In this document: in pieces, positions 25,512 through 34,956 of the stretch
Position numbering within the stretch: position 1 is the stretch's first letter
Layout: every line of letters starts with the position of its first letter
Assembly (NCBI RefSeq): GCF_014637405.1
Contig: NZ_BMEY01000008.1
Coordinates: 1-64,000 of the forward strand
Length of the DNA stretch: 64,000 nucleotides
Direction: 5' to 3'
DNA from: Ornithinibacillus halotolerans
GTDB taxonomy: Bacteria; Bacillota; Bacilli; Bacillales; Amphibacillaceae
Notes under the pieces: generated by a model
Told to the model about the DNA's origin: nothing
What the model saw: only the letters and a program-made list of their open reading frames with translations
Database searches by the model: none
Made by a program: the position numbers and the translations under genes

Positions 25512-27776
25512 TCAGACACCTGCTCGGAGGCACTTTCCTGTTGGTGTTGGTGCCTTTATGATATCTTTTGGTGTACCTTCGAAGATAATGGTCCCACCTT
25601 GTTTACCGCCTTCTGGGCCTAATTCAATTACCCAATCACTAGCAGCAATAAAGTCAAGATTATGCTCGATTATTATAACAGAATTCCCCCTGTTTACAAG
25701 ACTTTGGAACAAATTTAATAGTTTCTCATTGTCTTTGACATGAAGTCCTAATGACGGCTCGTCCAGCAAGTATATTTGTCCTTCTTTATATAGATGGCTT
25801 GCCAGTTTTAAACGTTGAACCTCACCACCACTAAGTGAACTGGTCGTTTGGCCGAGTGTTAAATAATCTAATCCTACTTCCTTTAAGGTTTGTAGTCTCT
25901 TTATAATCTTCGGCAACTTAAAATAGCTAAGTGCTTCCATAATCGTTAATTCTAAAATTTCTATTATATTCTTATTTTCAAATGTATACTGAAGTGCTTC
26001 TTCTGAATATCTTGTGCCTTGACAGGCTTCACAAGTGATTGTAACAGGATCAGCGAAAGCTATTTCAGGTTTCATTTCACCTTTTCCTTTACAAACTGGA
26101 CAAGCACCTAATGAATTAAAGCTGAATAATCCTGGTGGTTGACCTGAACTCTTTGAAAATAGGGTACGAATCTCATCCATGATCCCCATATACGTAGCTA
26201 GTGTGGAACGGCTAGAGATTCCAATTCTATCCGGTCCAACTTGAATTGTTTCCGGATATGCTTTTAGAAATTCTCCAAACATTAAAGAGCTTTTTCCTGA
26301 ACCTGAAACACCACAGATGGATACTAATACATTTTTAGGAATCGAGACACTTATATTTTTCAAGTTATTATCTCTAGCTTTATTTATTCTAAAATAACTT
26401 TCAATGTTTCTAGGATTGTTATTTACTTTGAACTTGTGGTTTATAATTGTTGAACCTTTTCTAGTACTTAGTTCTTCCTGACTTCCTTGAAAAACAACCA
26501 TTCCACCGCCTACACCTGCACTAGGACCCATCTCAATAATTTCATCTGCTGCTTTTATAAAAGCTAAATTATGTTCGATGACTATTACCGTATTATGTCG
26601 TTCTTTTATATGTTGCATCGTCTGAATCAGCATATCCACTTCTTCTGGATGAAGTCCTGCACTTGGTTCATCGAAAATATATGTAATATTATTTAAACTA
26701 CTTCCTAAATGACGAGCTATTTTTACCCTTTGAGCCTCACCACTAGATAAAGTATTTGTTTTCCTTGATAAACTTAAATAACCTAATCCCATATCCACTA
26801 GTTGCTGTATGAGTGGGACTGTTTGTAATGCAATAGATTCTCCAACTGGATCGTTTATTTTCTTTATTTCTCCAACTAATTCGGTAAGTTCTAATTGCTC
26901 ATATTGTGCGATATTATAGCCATTTATTTTACATGCTAATACTTTAGGATTTAATCCTGAACCAAGGCATGTTGGACAAAAAGACTGTGTCGTTACAGCT
27001 AGCACATCTTCTTGCGATACCTCTCTAAGTTTGGATATATCTCTATTAATATACAGTCTTGTAAATCTAGGCAGTAAACCATCCCATTCATGATCTTGTG
27101 GTCCATTTTTTGTGTGAAACGGTGCAAAGACTCTTTCCCCTTCCGGAGGACCTTCTATTAGTAGTTGACGCTGTTCTTCTGGAAAGTCTTTTATCGGTAA
27201 ATCAGGATCGAATAATCCACCAGTTATCATCCATCTCCCTTGCCAACCTGAAGGGGATAATGGTTTAAATTGAACAGCGTAATCTTTGAGTGACTTGTCA
27301 AAATCAATTAATTTATGTACATCTGGTTTAATTACTTCTCCATACCCACCACATTCCGGACATTTACCAAAAGCGCTTTGGCTAGAAAAATCTGTTGCAG
27401 AACCAATTGAAGGCTCGCCAATTCTTGAAAATAACAGTCTAATTAATGGATCAATATCCATATAAGTACCAACAGTGGAACGTGAATTTCCTCCAATTGG
27501 TCTTTGCTCAACTACGACAACAGGACTTAAATTTTGCATCAAATCTGCTTTTGGCCGTTCATAACGTGGCATTTGATTTCTAACATAGAGAGGATAGTTC
27601 AATGTCATTTGTCTTCTACTTTCTGTTGCTAACGTATCAAACACAACAGAACTTTTACCAGAGCCAGATAGACCAGTAAACACAATTAGTTTTTCTTTTG
27701 GAATGTTCAAATCAATATTCTTTAAATTATTTTCTTTCAATCCTCTAAGAATAATCTCATCTTTTACTTCTGACAT
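25512..27776 (-). CDS. UvrA-like ABC ATPase (short, UvrA2/DrrC-type)
   Basis: The ATG at 27776 (MSEVKDEIILRGLKENNL) has AAGGATGG upstream; an in-frame ATG 36 bp earlier is less likely. About 754 residues, shorter than housekeeping UvrA (~950), consistent with loss of the UvrB-binding region. Two ATPase units: Walker A GLSGSGKSSVVFDT and CGVSGSGKSSLMFG, signatures LSSGEAQRVKIARHL and LSGGEVQRLKLASHL, plus zinc motifs CPECGGYGEV, CPTCLGSGLN, CPVCKGKGEM and CEACQGTRYS. Such paralogues are linked to tolerance of DNA-binding drugs in other bacteria. It stands alone. Confidence 0.88.
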   Translation of the reverse strand: MSEVKDEIILRGLKENNLKNIDLNIPKEKLIVFTGLSGSGKSSVVFDTLATESRRQMTLNYPLYVRNQMPRYERPKADLMQNLSPVVVVEQRPIGGNSRSTVGTYMDIDPLIRLLFSRIGEPSIGSATDFSSQSAFGKCPECGGYGEVIKPDVHKLIDFDKSLKDYAVQFKPLSPSGWQGRWMITGGLFDPDLPIKDFPEEQRQLLIEGPPEGERVFAPFHTKNGPQDHEWDGLLPRFTRLYINRDISKLREVSQEDVLAVTTQSFCPTCLGSGLNPKVLACKINGYNIAQYEQLELTELVGEIKKINDPVGESIALQTVPLIQQLVDMGLGYLSLSRKTNTLSSGEAQRVKIARHLGSSLNNITYIFDEPSAGLHPEEVDMLIQTMQHIKERHNTVIVIEHNLAFIKAADEIIEMGPSAGVGGGMVVFQGSQEELSTRKGSTIINHKFKVNNNPRNIESYFRINKARDNNLKNISVSIPKNVLVSICGVSGSGKSSLMFGEFLKAYPETIQVGPDRIGISSRSTLATYMGIMDEIRTLFSKSSGQPPGLFSFNSLGACPVCKGKGEMKPEIAFADPVTITCEACQGTRYSEEALQYTFENKNIIEILELTIMEALSYFKLPKIIKRLQTLKEVGLDYLTLGQTTSSLSGGEVQRLKLASHLYKEGQIYLLDEPSLGLHVKDNEKLLNLFQSLVNRGNSVIIIEHNLDFIAASDWVIELGPEGGKQGGTIIFEGTPKDIIKAPTPTGKCLRAGV

Positions 27777-27960
27777 CGTACCATCCTTCCCATTTTCTCT
27801 ACTTGAAATCACTGTAGATTAATTAAAAATTACTTATGGATAAAGTCTTGCATTCCATTCAGTCTTTTTCAACTTTTTTGTTCTATGAGAGGACGTGCAA
27901 AGTACATAAAAACAATATCCGAGAACAAACTAACGATTAAATGATAAAGGAGGAGTCGAC

Positions 27961-28230
27961 TTGCAAAATCAACAAATGGGACAACAAAACCAACAACCGA
28001 TCTTTCAGCAACCACCCCATGTTATTACAACAAAGGATTTTTCCTATATTAATGACATGCTTGCTTGGAATTTATTAGCGATGAAAAAAGCCCATCATGC
28101 AGCAGAGCATTGTCAGGACCAACAGATTAAAAACAAACTTGAAGCATGTGGGCAAATGCATCAGAGACATTATAGTAAGCTATTAGCACACTTGGAAGAA
28201 AAACAAGCAAATAATTCTATTACACAATAG
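27961..28230 (+). CDS. CotF-like spore coat protein (short)
   Basis: An 89-residue protein with TTG start after AAAGGAGGAG. The N-terminus is glutamine-rich (QNQQMGQQNQQPIFQQPPH). A helical region follows (DFSYINDMLAWNLLAMKKAH, HAAEHCQDQQIKNKLEACGQ, MHQRHYSKLL), typical of small CotF-related coat proteins of Bacilli. It pairs with the next gene 15 bp downstream. Expression during sporulation is expected from the family. Confidence 0.8.
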   Translation: MQNQQMGQQNQQPIFQQPPHVITTKDFSYINDMLAWNLLAMKKAHHAAEHCQDQQIKNKLEACGQMHQRHYSKLLAHLEEKQANNSITQ

Positions 28231-28244
28231 GAAGGAGCTAAGTC

Positions 28245-28601
28245 GTGCAAAACCCTAATATGCAAAACCAAAATCAAAATAAAATCCAAAACCCTAGTAC
28301 TCAAGTTCCAAAAACACCACAAATGAACGAACGGGACTTCGTAAATGACATTTTAGCAATGGAAAAATATATGACAAATTCCTATTCAACTGCCTTAAAT
28401 GAAGCGAGCCATCAACATCTGTATGATGATTTATTAAGTATCTTTACAGAAACACAAAATATGCAGCATGAACTATATAATCTTATGTTTCAAAAAGGTT
28501 GGTACAAGCTTGAGGCTGAAAACACACAAAAGATCCAGCAATCTTACCAACAGCATCAAGGTTACATGAGTCAATTTCCATATCAGGGAACAATTCAATA
28601 A
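28245..28601 (+). CDS. CotF-family spore coat protein
   Basis: 118 residues; GTG start after GGAAGGAG. After an asparagine/glutamine-rich leader, the CotF domain reads NERDFVNDILAMEKYMTNSY, STALNEASHQHLYDDLLSIF and MFQKGWYKLEAENTQKIQQS. Members coat the spore surface. It ends at a clear terminator and forms a two-gene operon with the shorter coat gene. Confidence 0.88.
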   Translation: MQNPNMQNQNQNKIQNPSTQVPKTPQMNERDFVNDILAMEKYMTNSYSTALNEASHQHLYDDLLSIFTETQNMQHELYNLMFQKGWYKLEAENTQKIQQSYQQHQGYMSQFPYQGTIQ

Positions 28602-28613
28602 GCCCGCCATCGC

Positions 28614-28651
28614 AAAAAAATCCTACTTCACTAATAAAAGTAGGATTTTTT
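28614..28651. terminator. Bidirectional terminator
   Basis: AAAAAATCCTACTT pairs with AAGTAGGATTTTTT around a short AT-rich loop, between the coat operon and the convergent MFS gene. Confidence 0.85.
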
Positions 28652-28668
28652 ATAACTATTTAGTTTTC

Positions 28669-29922
28669 TTACGCTCCACTGCCACTAAACAAATTGACGT
28701 GTTCAATACTAGGAAGTTTACGTAGTACTGAGCTACTTAACCAATATACACTAAATAAAATTATCGAAATACTACAAATCATAACGGAGATATGTGGTGC
28801 AAAAGCCTCTCCGATGAAGCCACCAATGAGTGCTCCTACCGGCATACCAATAGATGCTGCACTAGTTAACAATGTAATGACTCTACCGATAAATTGAGTC
28901 TCTACTTGTTTTTGAATGGATGAGAAAACTAGAATATTCAGTACTCCAATGGAAACGGCACCTGCGCAATATAACATAATAGAAGGAATTAAAGGTAGTG
29001 TTGCTGTCCCCATCCACATCAGACCCGTTCCGAAAAATGTAACGATAATCAACTTTCCAAAATCAATATGTTTCAGTTTAGGCGTAACAAGTGCACCTAT
29101 TAACATCCCTAGTGACATTGCCGCTAAGTAAAAACCATATGCTGCTTCTGTACCATTCCCTTTTGTTAATGCGAATGCCGGTAAATTAGTTGTCATAATA
29201 ACCATAGCAATATTAATAAACACAATTGAAAAGATCATTTTCGGAACTAATGAATTTTTAATATAGTTAAATCCACCTTTGAGGTCGCTCACATATGCTA
29301 TTGTTGCAGATTGAACAGATTTAAGATTTTCTCTTGAAATGTCTGGTTGTGGGAAATTAAAGAATGTATACAAGAGGCTTACTACTAATAGACAGACTGC
29401 AAAGATCGATATAGCTGGAATCGTACCAATAAATGTGACGATTATTCCGGCACCTGCAAGAAAAGCAATATTAAAACCTTCTCGTATAGTTTGTAGGTAG
29501 GAATTAGCTTCCACTATATTATCCTTTCCTACAATAATAGGAAGAACAGTGGACTCAATTGGATACGTATATTGTGTAAATAAAGCTACTATAAATAACA
29601 AACTAATTACATACCAAACATTTAATCCGATTGTGTAGTGTAACAGTGGTATTGAAAGCAAGATAAGTCCTTTAATAAGGTTGCTATATACTAAGCTATT
29701 TTTATACTTGGCATAGTTAGCTAGTGGTGCAATTAAGAAAGACATGGCACCCGCTGACGTTATTGCAAACACTGCTAAACCAGAAAAGAAGACACTGCCA
29801 CTTAAATTTAACACAAGTAACATCCCTGCAATTAAGTAAAGCCCACTACCGATTTCATTAATAAAAACACCTGTCATTAGTAACAAAAAGTTCCTCTCGC
29901 GTACAAATGGCTTCATTTTCAT
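28669..29922 (-). CDS. MFS transporter
   Basis: 417 residues, about 12 transmembrane helices. FLLLMTGVFINEIGSGLYLI is helix 1, with SFLIAPLANYAKYKNSLVYS in the loop 2-3 region and IGRVITLLTSAASIGMPVGA in the C-half. The layout is that of the drug-efflux MFS3 type (Mef/YfmO-like). Substrate unknown. It lies 2 bp after a helix-turn-helix gene in the same operon, which likely controls it. Confidence 0.8.
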   Translation of the reverse strand: MKMKPFVRERNFLLLMTGVFINEIGSGLYLIAGMLLVLNLSGSVFFSGLAVFAITSAGAMSFLIAPLANYAKYKNSLVYSNLIKGLILLSIPLLHYTIGLNVWYVISLLFIVALFTQYTYPIESTVLPIIVGKDNIVEANSYLQTIREGFNIAFLAGAGIIVTFIGTIPAISIFAVCLLVVSLLYTFFNFPQPDISRENLKSVQSATIAYVSDLKGGFNYIKNSLVPKMIFSIVFINIAMVIMTTNLPAFALTKGNGTEAAYGFYLAAMSLGMLIGALVTPKLKHIDFGKLIIVTFFGTGLMWMGTATLPLIPSIMLYCAGAVSIGVLNILVFSSIQKQVETQFIGRVITLLTSAASIGMPVGALIGGFIGEAFAPHISVMICSISIILFSVYWLSSSVLRKLPSIEHVNLFSGSGA

Positions 29923-29924
29923 TA

Positions 29925-30419
29925 TTACTTTTCCTCCTCTTTCGATTCTTTAATGGAATAATCAATTTCATATGGTACCTGTTCTTCCTGATCCTTCTCT
30001 TTATACGATAAGTGACCATATTTAAAGAAAAGTTCTTGTAGTTCATTACGGAATTCTTCTAGAAGTTTCTTTGACATATAAATATTGGTCGTACCGCCAT
30101 CAACATGTCCTGGTGGGGATACTTGCTCTGGATTCTTATAGACATTAGCTTTCGCTCGGTAATATTTCTCTACGATCCCTTTTTCCGTATCGACACGTTC
30201 AATTTCTAGAATATCGTGCTTGAAAAGTTGCTGAATATGATAATAAACCGTTCCAGGATTTTTCCCCACTAAATCTGCTACTTGTTTCGGTGTCATCGCT
30301 TGTTCATAGAGAAAAGCAACGATTCTTGCTCTAAGTGGGTTAGAAAGTACTTTTTGTTGTTCCCAATTAATTTCCATTACTTCTTGTTTCAATTCCTTAT
30401 TTCTGTCCATATTTATCAC
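29925..30419 (-). CDS. ArsR-like winged-helix regulator
   Basis: 164 residues, possibly from M4 (MDRNKELKQEVMEIN). The HTH reads EQQKVLSNPLRARIVAFLYE, QAMTPKQVADLVGKNPGTVY, YHIQQLFKHDILEIE, an ArsR/HTH_20 domain. The C-terminal half (EQVSPPGHVDGGTTNIYMSK, LLEEFRNELQELFFKYGHLS) probably dimerises or senses a ligand. It overlaps the stop of a 51-residue ORF upstream and precedes the MFS gene by 2 bp, so it is the likely local regulator. Confidence 0.8.
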   Translation of the reverse strand: MINMDRNKELKQEVMEINWEQQKVLSNPLRARIVAFLYEQAMTPKQVADLVGKNPGTVYYHIQQLFKHDILEIERVDTEKGIVEKYYRAKANVYKNPEQVSPPGHVDGGTTNIYMSKKLLEEFRNELQELFFKYGHLSYKEKDQEEQVPYEIDYSIKESKEEEK

Positions 30420-30552
30420 CTTTCTTTAAATTAATTAGTTCTATTCCGTTGGAGCTAATAACAATCATTCGTTTCGGTTGTTTGATAAACGTTAATCCTC
30501 TTTGTTGAAGTTTCTTGTAAATATCGAATACTTCTTTCAAACCTTTTTCCAT
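30397..30552 (-). CDS. Small protein (51 aa), coupled to HTH-MFS operon
   Basis: ATG at 30552 follows GGAGGCGAAAGGA. It encodes MEKGLKEVFDIYKKLQQRGL, TFIKQPKRMIVISSNGIELI and NLKKGDKYGQK. The stop lies inside the first codons of the winged-helix gene, so translation is coupled. The product is basic and soluble. I do not recognise it. The strong SD and the overlap make it a real gene rather than chance. Confidence 0.6.
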   Translation of the reverse strand: MEKGLKEVFDIYKKLQQRGLTFIKQPKRMIVISSNGIELINLKKGDKYGQK

Positions 30553-30866
30553 TCCTTTCGCCTCCATTAACATTAATTTTTATTTAAAAACTTCAGATGT
30601 TAGTCATAGATAGCGGTTTATGTTTATAACTCGATTTGGGAATACAAATCATTAATTTAAGTTTATTATACGATTTGGATTTCCAAATTGCAAGGGTGAA
30701 TTTAAATATTTTTAGAAAATTTATTAATTACTGAATGTCTATTGATGCTAAGATGTAGGAATGAATGATTAAAAAGGAAAATTATGAAGATGGATTTACA
30801 AGTGCAGAGATTCCTTAACAGTAGATTTACATGTTAAAGTTGGAGAGTAAAAGGAGGAGAGTAAGG

Positions 30867-31619
30867 ATGGAAATCACTTATACCTTCATGATTATCATCA
30901 CTATTCTGGCATTAATCCTAACTATATTTTTTCGTAATCATAAAATAACCATAAAGGTAGGATTGTTAAGTTGGGTCTCTTTAAGTGTGTATTTCCACAT
31001 CGAGTACATCGTCATTCAGGCAACGACATCTCCTTACAAATTTCTTAAACAACCAATGAGTGATTTAGGTGTAACAACTTGTGACTTCAACACACATCCA
31101 CTTGCACCGTATGAAATCTGTTCCCCCTATCATTTATTAATGAATTGGACATTTACATTTACCGGTATCGTCATTATCGTTGGAGCAGTTGGATTACACC
31201 GATTTTGGCCAAGAAATAAAAAAACAATAATAGCTACGGGATTACTAGTAATCTACGGACTGAGCTATAACATTTCAGGCATTTTCCCTGCTGATATAAA
31301 TTTTCTATTGCATACCCTAGGTTCACTACCAGGTATGATTGTTCAGATACCTGCACTGATACTAATTGGTATTTCTATTCACAAAACAATGCCTAAGCTA
31401 GCTTTTTGGACGTATGTTCCTACAATACTTACGACAAGTTCTCTAATACTTCTCTTTTTCCAACCGTTCATAATGTACCTTCCTGGTGGACTTCTTCAAC
31501 GAATACTATACGGTTCTGTTTTTTTATGGATGACAATTACCGCAATTGTCCTTTGGAAAAAAACAGGCATAGTAATCTATGCTCATATTTATAGGAAAGG
31601 GATTAGCCCTCTCCTATAA
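30867..31619 (+). CDS. DUF998-type membrane protein
   Basis: The ATG at 30867 (MEITYTFMIIITILALILTI) follows AAAGGAGGAGAG; the earlier ATG at 30831 has no such site. About 250 residues with seven hydrophobic segments. The KQPMSDLGV motif and the blocks GLSYNISGIFPADINFLLHT, LGSLPGMIVQIPALILIGIS are those of DUF998. Function unknown. Monocistronic, next to a TetR gene facing it. Confidence 0.75.
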   Translation: MEITYTFMIIITILALILTIFFRNHKITIKVGLLSWVSLSVYFHIEYIVIQATTSPYKFLKQPMSDLGVTTCDFNTHPLAPYEICSPYHLLMNWTFTFTGIVIIVGAVGLHRFWPRNKKTIIATGLLVIYGLSYNISGIFPADINFLLHTLGSLPGMIVQIPALILIGISIHKTMPKLAFWTYVPTILTTSSLILLFFQPFIMYLPGGLLQRILYGSVFLWMTITAIVLWKKTGIVIYAHIYRKGISPLL

Positions 31620-31708
31620 TTCGATCTACTCATACGAATAAAAATAGCCATAAATATGGGTTAGGTTATTAACAAAAATTAAATACCGCCTCTGATCCTA
31701 TTCTTGTA

Positions 31709-32299
31709 TTAATTACAAAGAGATTGTAAATGATAACCGATTACTTCTTTCACCTTTTCTGGTGTGTATACATCAGGCCGTAATAATGCATGAAATGACA
31801 GCCCTTCTACCAAAGCAGATAATCTGCTTTTTTCTAATTCTATATTAACTGAATCTGATAAAATCCCTTTTAACATTAGTATCTCAAGCATGGAAGTAGA
31901 TAATTCATATGTCCCATTCGTTAATTCATCTTTCTTATCTTTTAAAACTTCACTTGTAAGTGAACGAAGTGCAAAAATCCACCATACGCTCGTTTCAATT
32001 TTTCTTTCTTCATCGATTGGGACAAGCTCAAGTAATACTTCCTCAACTGTTTTTAGTGGATATTTTGACCATTCTTTATGATTAGAGCGTTCTCTACCTG
32101 CATCAAAGAAGTAGTCCATAATAAAGAGCAGCATTTCGTCCTGAGTAGAAAAATAATGTCTTAAAGCACCAGAAGACATCCCCGCTTCTGTCGCAACTCT
32201 TCGTATAGAAGCTTTTTCAAACCCATCATTTTTAATTATTTTCCATGCAGCCTCAGCAATTAATTTACGTTTTTTCTCGTGATTAACTATTTTTGGCAT
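31709..32299 (-). CDS. TetR-family regulator
   Basis: 196 residues. The N-terminal HTH (KKRKLIAEAAWKIIKNDGFE, KASIRRVATEAGMSSGALRH, YFSTQDEMLLFIMDYFF) is a canonical TetR DNA-binding domain of BetI/PksA type. The C-terminus is a helical ligand domain. Two palindromes just upstream are the likely operators. It diverges from a small membrane protein gene, which may be its target. Confidence 0.88.
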   Translation of the reverse strand: MPKIVNHEKKRKLIAEAAWKIIKNDGFEKASIRRVATEAGMSSGALRHYFSTQDEMLLFIMDYFFDAGRERSNHKEWSKYPLKTVEEVLLELVPIDEERKIETSVWWIFALRSLTSEVLKDKKDELTNGTYELSTSMLEILMLKGILSDSVNIELEKSRLSALVEGLSFHALLRPDVYTPEKVKEVIGYHLQSLCN

Positions 32300-32320
32300 C
32301 GAAAGTCACTTCCTTTATTT

Positions 32321-32357
32321 AACGCAGTGTGTTATTATGTTTTTAACACAATGTGTT
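32321..32357. promoter_or_regulatory. Paired TetR operators
   Basis: AACGCAGTGTGTT (32321-32333) and the perfect palindrome AACACAATGTGTT (32345-32357) are 24 bp apart centre to centre, just upstream of the tetR start and within the divergent promoter region. Confidence 0.65.
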
Positions 32358-32482
32358 ATTTTAATCATATCATACCATGATATACCACATAATTCATTAC
32401 TAATGACAGTTGGATTAATTGGAGCTATTTTTTCAATATCGGCATTAAATGTAATTTAAAATTATAAACGAGGTGGATAAAC

Positions 32483-32698
32483 ATGAAAGAAATTATTAGC
32501 GGGATTAGTTTATTATTCCTTATCCAAGGAGTAGGAGGTTTAATTAATCATTTAACTAATGGGAGTAAAAGTTGGTTCTTGGTGAATTATATAAACGCAT
32601 TTCAAGGTTGGGAGATTGTTATTGATATTTTGATGATTGTTATTGGTGGTTTAATCGGTATATTATCCATGCGAGGAAAAAAACAGAGCGGGAGATAA
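32483..32698 (+). CDS. Small membrane protein (71 aa)
   Basis: Two hydrophobic segments (IISGISLLFLIQGVGGLINH, IVIDILMIVIGGLIGILSMR) separated by a short polar loop with NGSKSWFLVNYINAFQGW. GAGGTGG precedes the ATG. It is divergent from the tetR gene and may be regulated through the paired operators. Family not recognised. It ends in a terminator formed partly by its own last codons. Confidence 0.6.
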   Translation: MKEIISGISLLFLIQGVGGLINHLTNGSKSWFLVNYINAFQGWEIVIDILMIVIGGLIGILSMRGKKQSGR

Positions 32699-32715
32699 TG
32701 TTATCTCCACGCTCT
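32685..32715. terminator. Hairpin terminator overlapping the stop codon
   Basis: AGAGCGGGAGATAA pairs with TTATCTCCACGCTCT with a 2-base loop and one mismatch. Confidence 0.7.
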
Positions 32716-32819
32716 TAATAGTTTAGATGATAATAGTTTAAGATAAACTGCCTTATTTTTTAAAGCTTAATTTACGATTTATAATAATCCTGGTATCTAA
32801 CCATTTTTCTTAATGGAAT

Positions 32820-32912
32820 AAACGACACCGTCACTTTCCCCTACGAAATGCAGGATATATTGACTGGACGTACCAACGGCGTTACTATCGTAAAATCCGC
32901 AAATATGTAGGG
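32820..32912 (+). pseudogene. C-terminal remnant of a larger protein
   Basis: A ~30-codon stretch reads NDTVTFPYEMQDILTGRTNG, VTIVKSANM and stop, with no start. The PYEMQDILTGR wording recalls the end of glycoside-hydrolase family beta-galactosidases (a DLLTG motif), but this is a weak match from memory. It is followed by a hairpin terminator (AAAAAGGTATCAC...GTGACACCTTTTT, about 32928-32967). The rest of 32720-33090 holds no gene. Confidence 0.3.
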
Positions 32913-32994
32913 GATTAAACTCCAAACAAAAAGGTATCACTTTTTTATAGATGTGACACCTTTTTCCTTTTTCAATTAACCTGTCCGGTTTGCA

Positions 32995-33049
32995 CAATAA
33001 GCCTTTGTAATATTTATTTGGGTTAAGAGATATTTATTTTAGTTATACA
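32995..33049 (+). mobile_element. Right-end remnant of the Tn7-like repeat (copy H)
   Basis: On the minus strand this reads TGTATAACTAA then AATAAATATCTC and, 20 bp further in, AATAAATATTAC: the TGT, 8 bp, AATAAA spacing and the 20-bp box step of the right ends. The flank TAGTAGAAAAAGAGTTTTAG is shared with copies A, F and G. Confidence 0.55.
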
Positions 33050-33092
33050 TAGTAGAAAAAGAGTTTTAGCGATAAGAAATTTTTATCGTTTA

Positions 33093-33848
33093 TTAATTAA
33101 CTACAACAGTGTATTCCTCATGTTCATGTAGACCCTCATCATTTTCCACATGAATTGTCATTGTGTATTCCGTTGCCTCATCAAATGAAAATGAAGCAGA
33201 GTATTCACCTGGACTTGATTCTTCTGTTTCAACCCAATGATGCTTCTCAGAATTAGCACTAACAATCTCATAGCGTACTCTTGCATCACGTAGAGGTTCA
33301 TTATCAAGTTGTAAATGCACAGCAAGTTCAACTTCTTCATCTACTTTCACATCTTCTGGTTCAATAAAATGCATTCCAAATACATCTGCTTGTTCACCAT
33401 GACCGTGCTCGTGACTTTCCGCTTCTTGCTCGTTATTTACACCTTCACCAACCGTAATTGTCTTTTTCGGCATCGTGTGTAAGTCTCTTGCAGTCGTGTG
33501 AGCATATATCTCATAAACAGCATCTGTACCAAAAGAAACTTCAGCAGTATAAGTTCCATCACCGTTATTACTCGCTTCAATCGTAGTACTTTTTTCTTGG
33601 TTCCCTTGTTCCCAATATTCAAATTCAACTTCATCCGCATCAGTTACCTTTTCATCGCCATATGTAACGATAGCTTTTAGTTCAACTGTTTCATCAACAT
33701 CTGCTTTCTCTGGAAGTTCGAATTCTACTTTAAGTGTTTTAAGCTCTTGTTCCGATGACTGATTCGAATTATTGTCTCCACTATTACCACATGCGGATAA
33801 ATTTACTATTATGATAAACAACAATAAAACACTTATTATTTTTTTCAT
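33093..33848 (-). CDS. YtkA/FixH-like lipoprotein with two domains
   Basis: 251 residues. Lipoprotein signal MKKIISVLLLFIIIVNLSAC with lipobox LSAC. Two immunoglobulin-like YtkA domains follow (LKTLKVEFELPEKADVDETV to ~125, and FGMHFIEPEDVKVDEEVELA to the end), joined by a histidine/glutamate-rich linker (EAESHEHGHGEQ). The histidine linker and the nearby YcnK-like repressor suggest copper or another metal. GGAGGAAATC lies before the ATG. Confidence 0.8.
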   Translation of the reverse strand: MKKIISVLLLFIIIVNLSACGNSGDNNSNQSSEQELKTLKVEFELPEKADVDETVELKAIVTYGDEKVTDADEVEFEYWEQGNQEKSTTIEASNNGDGTYTAEVSFGTDAVYEIYAHTTARDLHTMPKKTITVGEGVNNEQEAESHEHGHGEQADVFGMHFIEPEDVKVDEEVELAVHLQLDNEPLRDARVRYEIVSANSEKHHWVETEESSPGEYSASFSFDEATEYTMTIHVENDEGLHEHEEYTVVVN

Positions 33849-34017
33849 ATGATTTCCTCCACTTTTCTGATATAGATTTTTTCAATACTATTTTTAAAGC
33901 ATTAATAATTTCATCTATTAGCTGCGACAACACCGTTTAACTTTTAATGACTATTCCTTCAGCGTTTACTAAATCAAACCTTGGCCATGCATTACCTGAT
34001 CTACATCCATTCTATTA

Positions 34018-34602
34018 TTAATGGTTTTTACAACACTGATTGTGTTCATTCATCTTTTGAAAAATGGTTTCCATTGCTTCACTAAAACTGTAAACACTAC
34101 CTCCAAATCCCTTAACGAATTTATCCGCGTGTTCCTTCCATTCAAACGCTAAAACTTGCGGATGACAACACCCCATATGAACAGATGTATCCATAACATA
34201 CCAAGCTAACGAGGCACTTAACGTTGTCTGTCTAAGAAAATCTGGACAAATTGCCTGAATTACTTGATCACCTAATTGGCGTGTACGTAGAAGTCCACAA
34301 TGACCACAACATGCTACTTCAATTTCGTTATTGGCTAAAAATAAACGATATGCCAACCGATCATTTACTTCGCGGTTACAAAATACACAAGCATCTAAAG
34401 TAGAGTTTTTACTAATTTTCTTGTTTGCTATCGTAACACCACCAAACGTCTTCAATACAAAACCTTCATCAATTAATGGCTTTAAATCCCTATAAATAGT
34501 CATTTCAGACACACCTAATTCTCTACTCAGTTCGGAGATTTTCAAGCTGTGTCTTTCTATGATTAATTCTTTAATGCGATTTTGTCGTTCAAGTGGTAAC
34601 AT
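34018..34602 (-). CDS. ycnK: Copper-sensing DeoR-family repressor, YcnK-like
   Basis: 194 residues. An N-terminal DeoR HTH (RQNRIKELIIERHSLKISEL, SRELGVSEMTIYRDLKPLID) is joined to a cysteine-rich C-terminal domain (DACVFCNREV, EVACCGHCGLLRTRQ, VHMGCCHPQVLAFEW, VKGFGGSVYSFSEAM). This is the layout of B. subtilis YcnK, a copper-responsive repressor with a NosL-like metal domain. The usual ycnJ copper-uptake gene is not adjacent; neighbours are the YtkA lipoprotein and an HMA chaperone, both metal-related. Confidence 0.82.
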   Translation of the reverse strand: MLPLERQNRIKELIIERHSLKISELSRELGVSEMTIYRDLKPLIDEGFVLKTFGGVTIANKKISKNSTLDACVFCNREVNDRLAYRLFLANNEIEVACCGHCGLLRTRQLGDQVIQAICPDFLRQTTLSASLAWYVMDTSVHMGCCHPQVLAFEWKEHADKFVKGFGGSVYSFSEAMETIFQKMNEHNQCCKNH

Positions 34603-34956
34603 CGTTTTCAGAACCCCTCTTCTTGATTAACTTTAACAAAAAGTAACAATACCCAACATCAATGTATCAGTGCGAGGATAGAATTTCAATTGATTCCTTG
34701 TGAAAGTTATGTGAAACTAACGTTTTACAGATAAATGTTCATTAAATATTCAAATGTTTTGTGTAATCTAACACCATTGTGAAATGTTAATAAATAACAA
34801 ATTCAAACATATATTGTACTGTCAGATACATTATTGAACTAAGGTAGAAAGTAAACGGTAATTCACTAGTGCCACTAAAACTATTCATAAACTTCATTTA
34901 ATCTAAATAACATTAATTAGAGACATGGATCATTTATAAAAGGTGGTGATATCAAA

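Noticed and set aside
32797-32997. 66-codon minus-strand frame
   Set aside because: It runs through a hairpin terminator and opposite a plus-strand gene scrap; composition is not protein-like.
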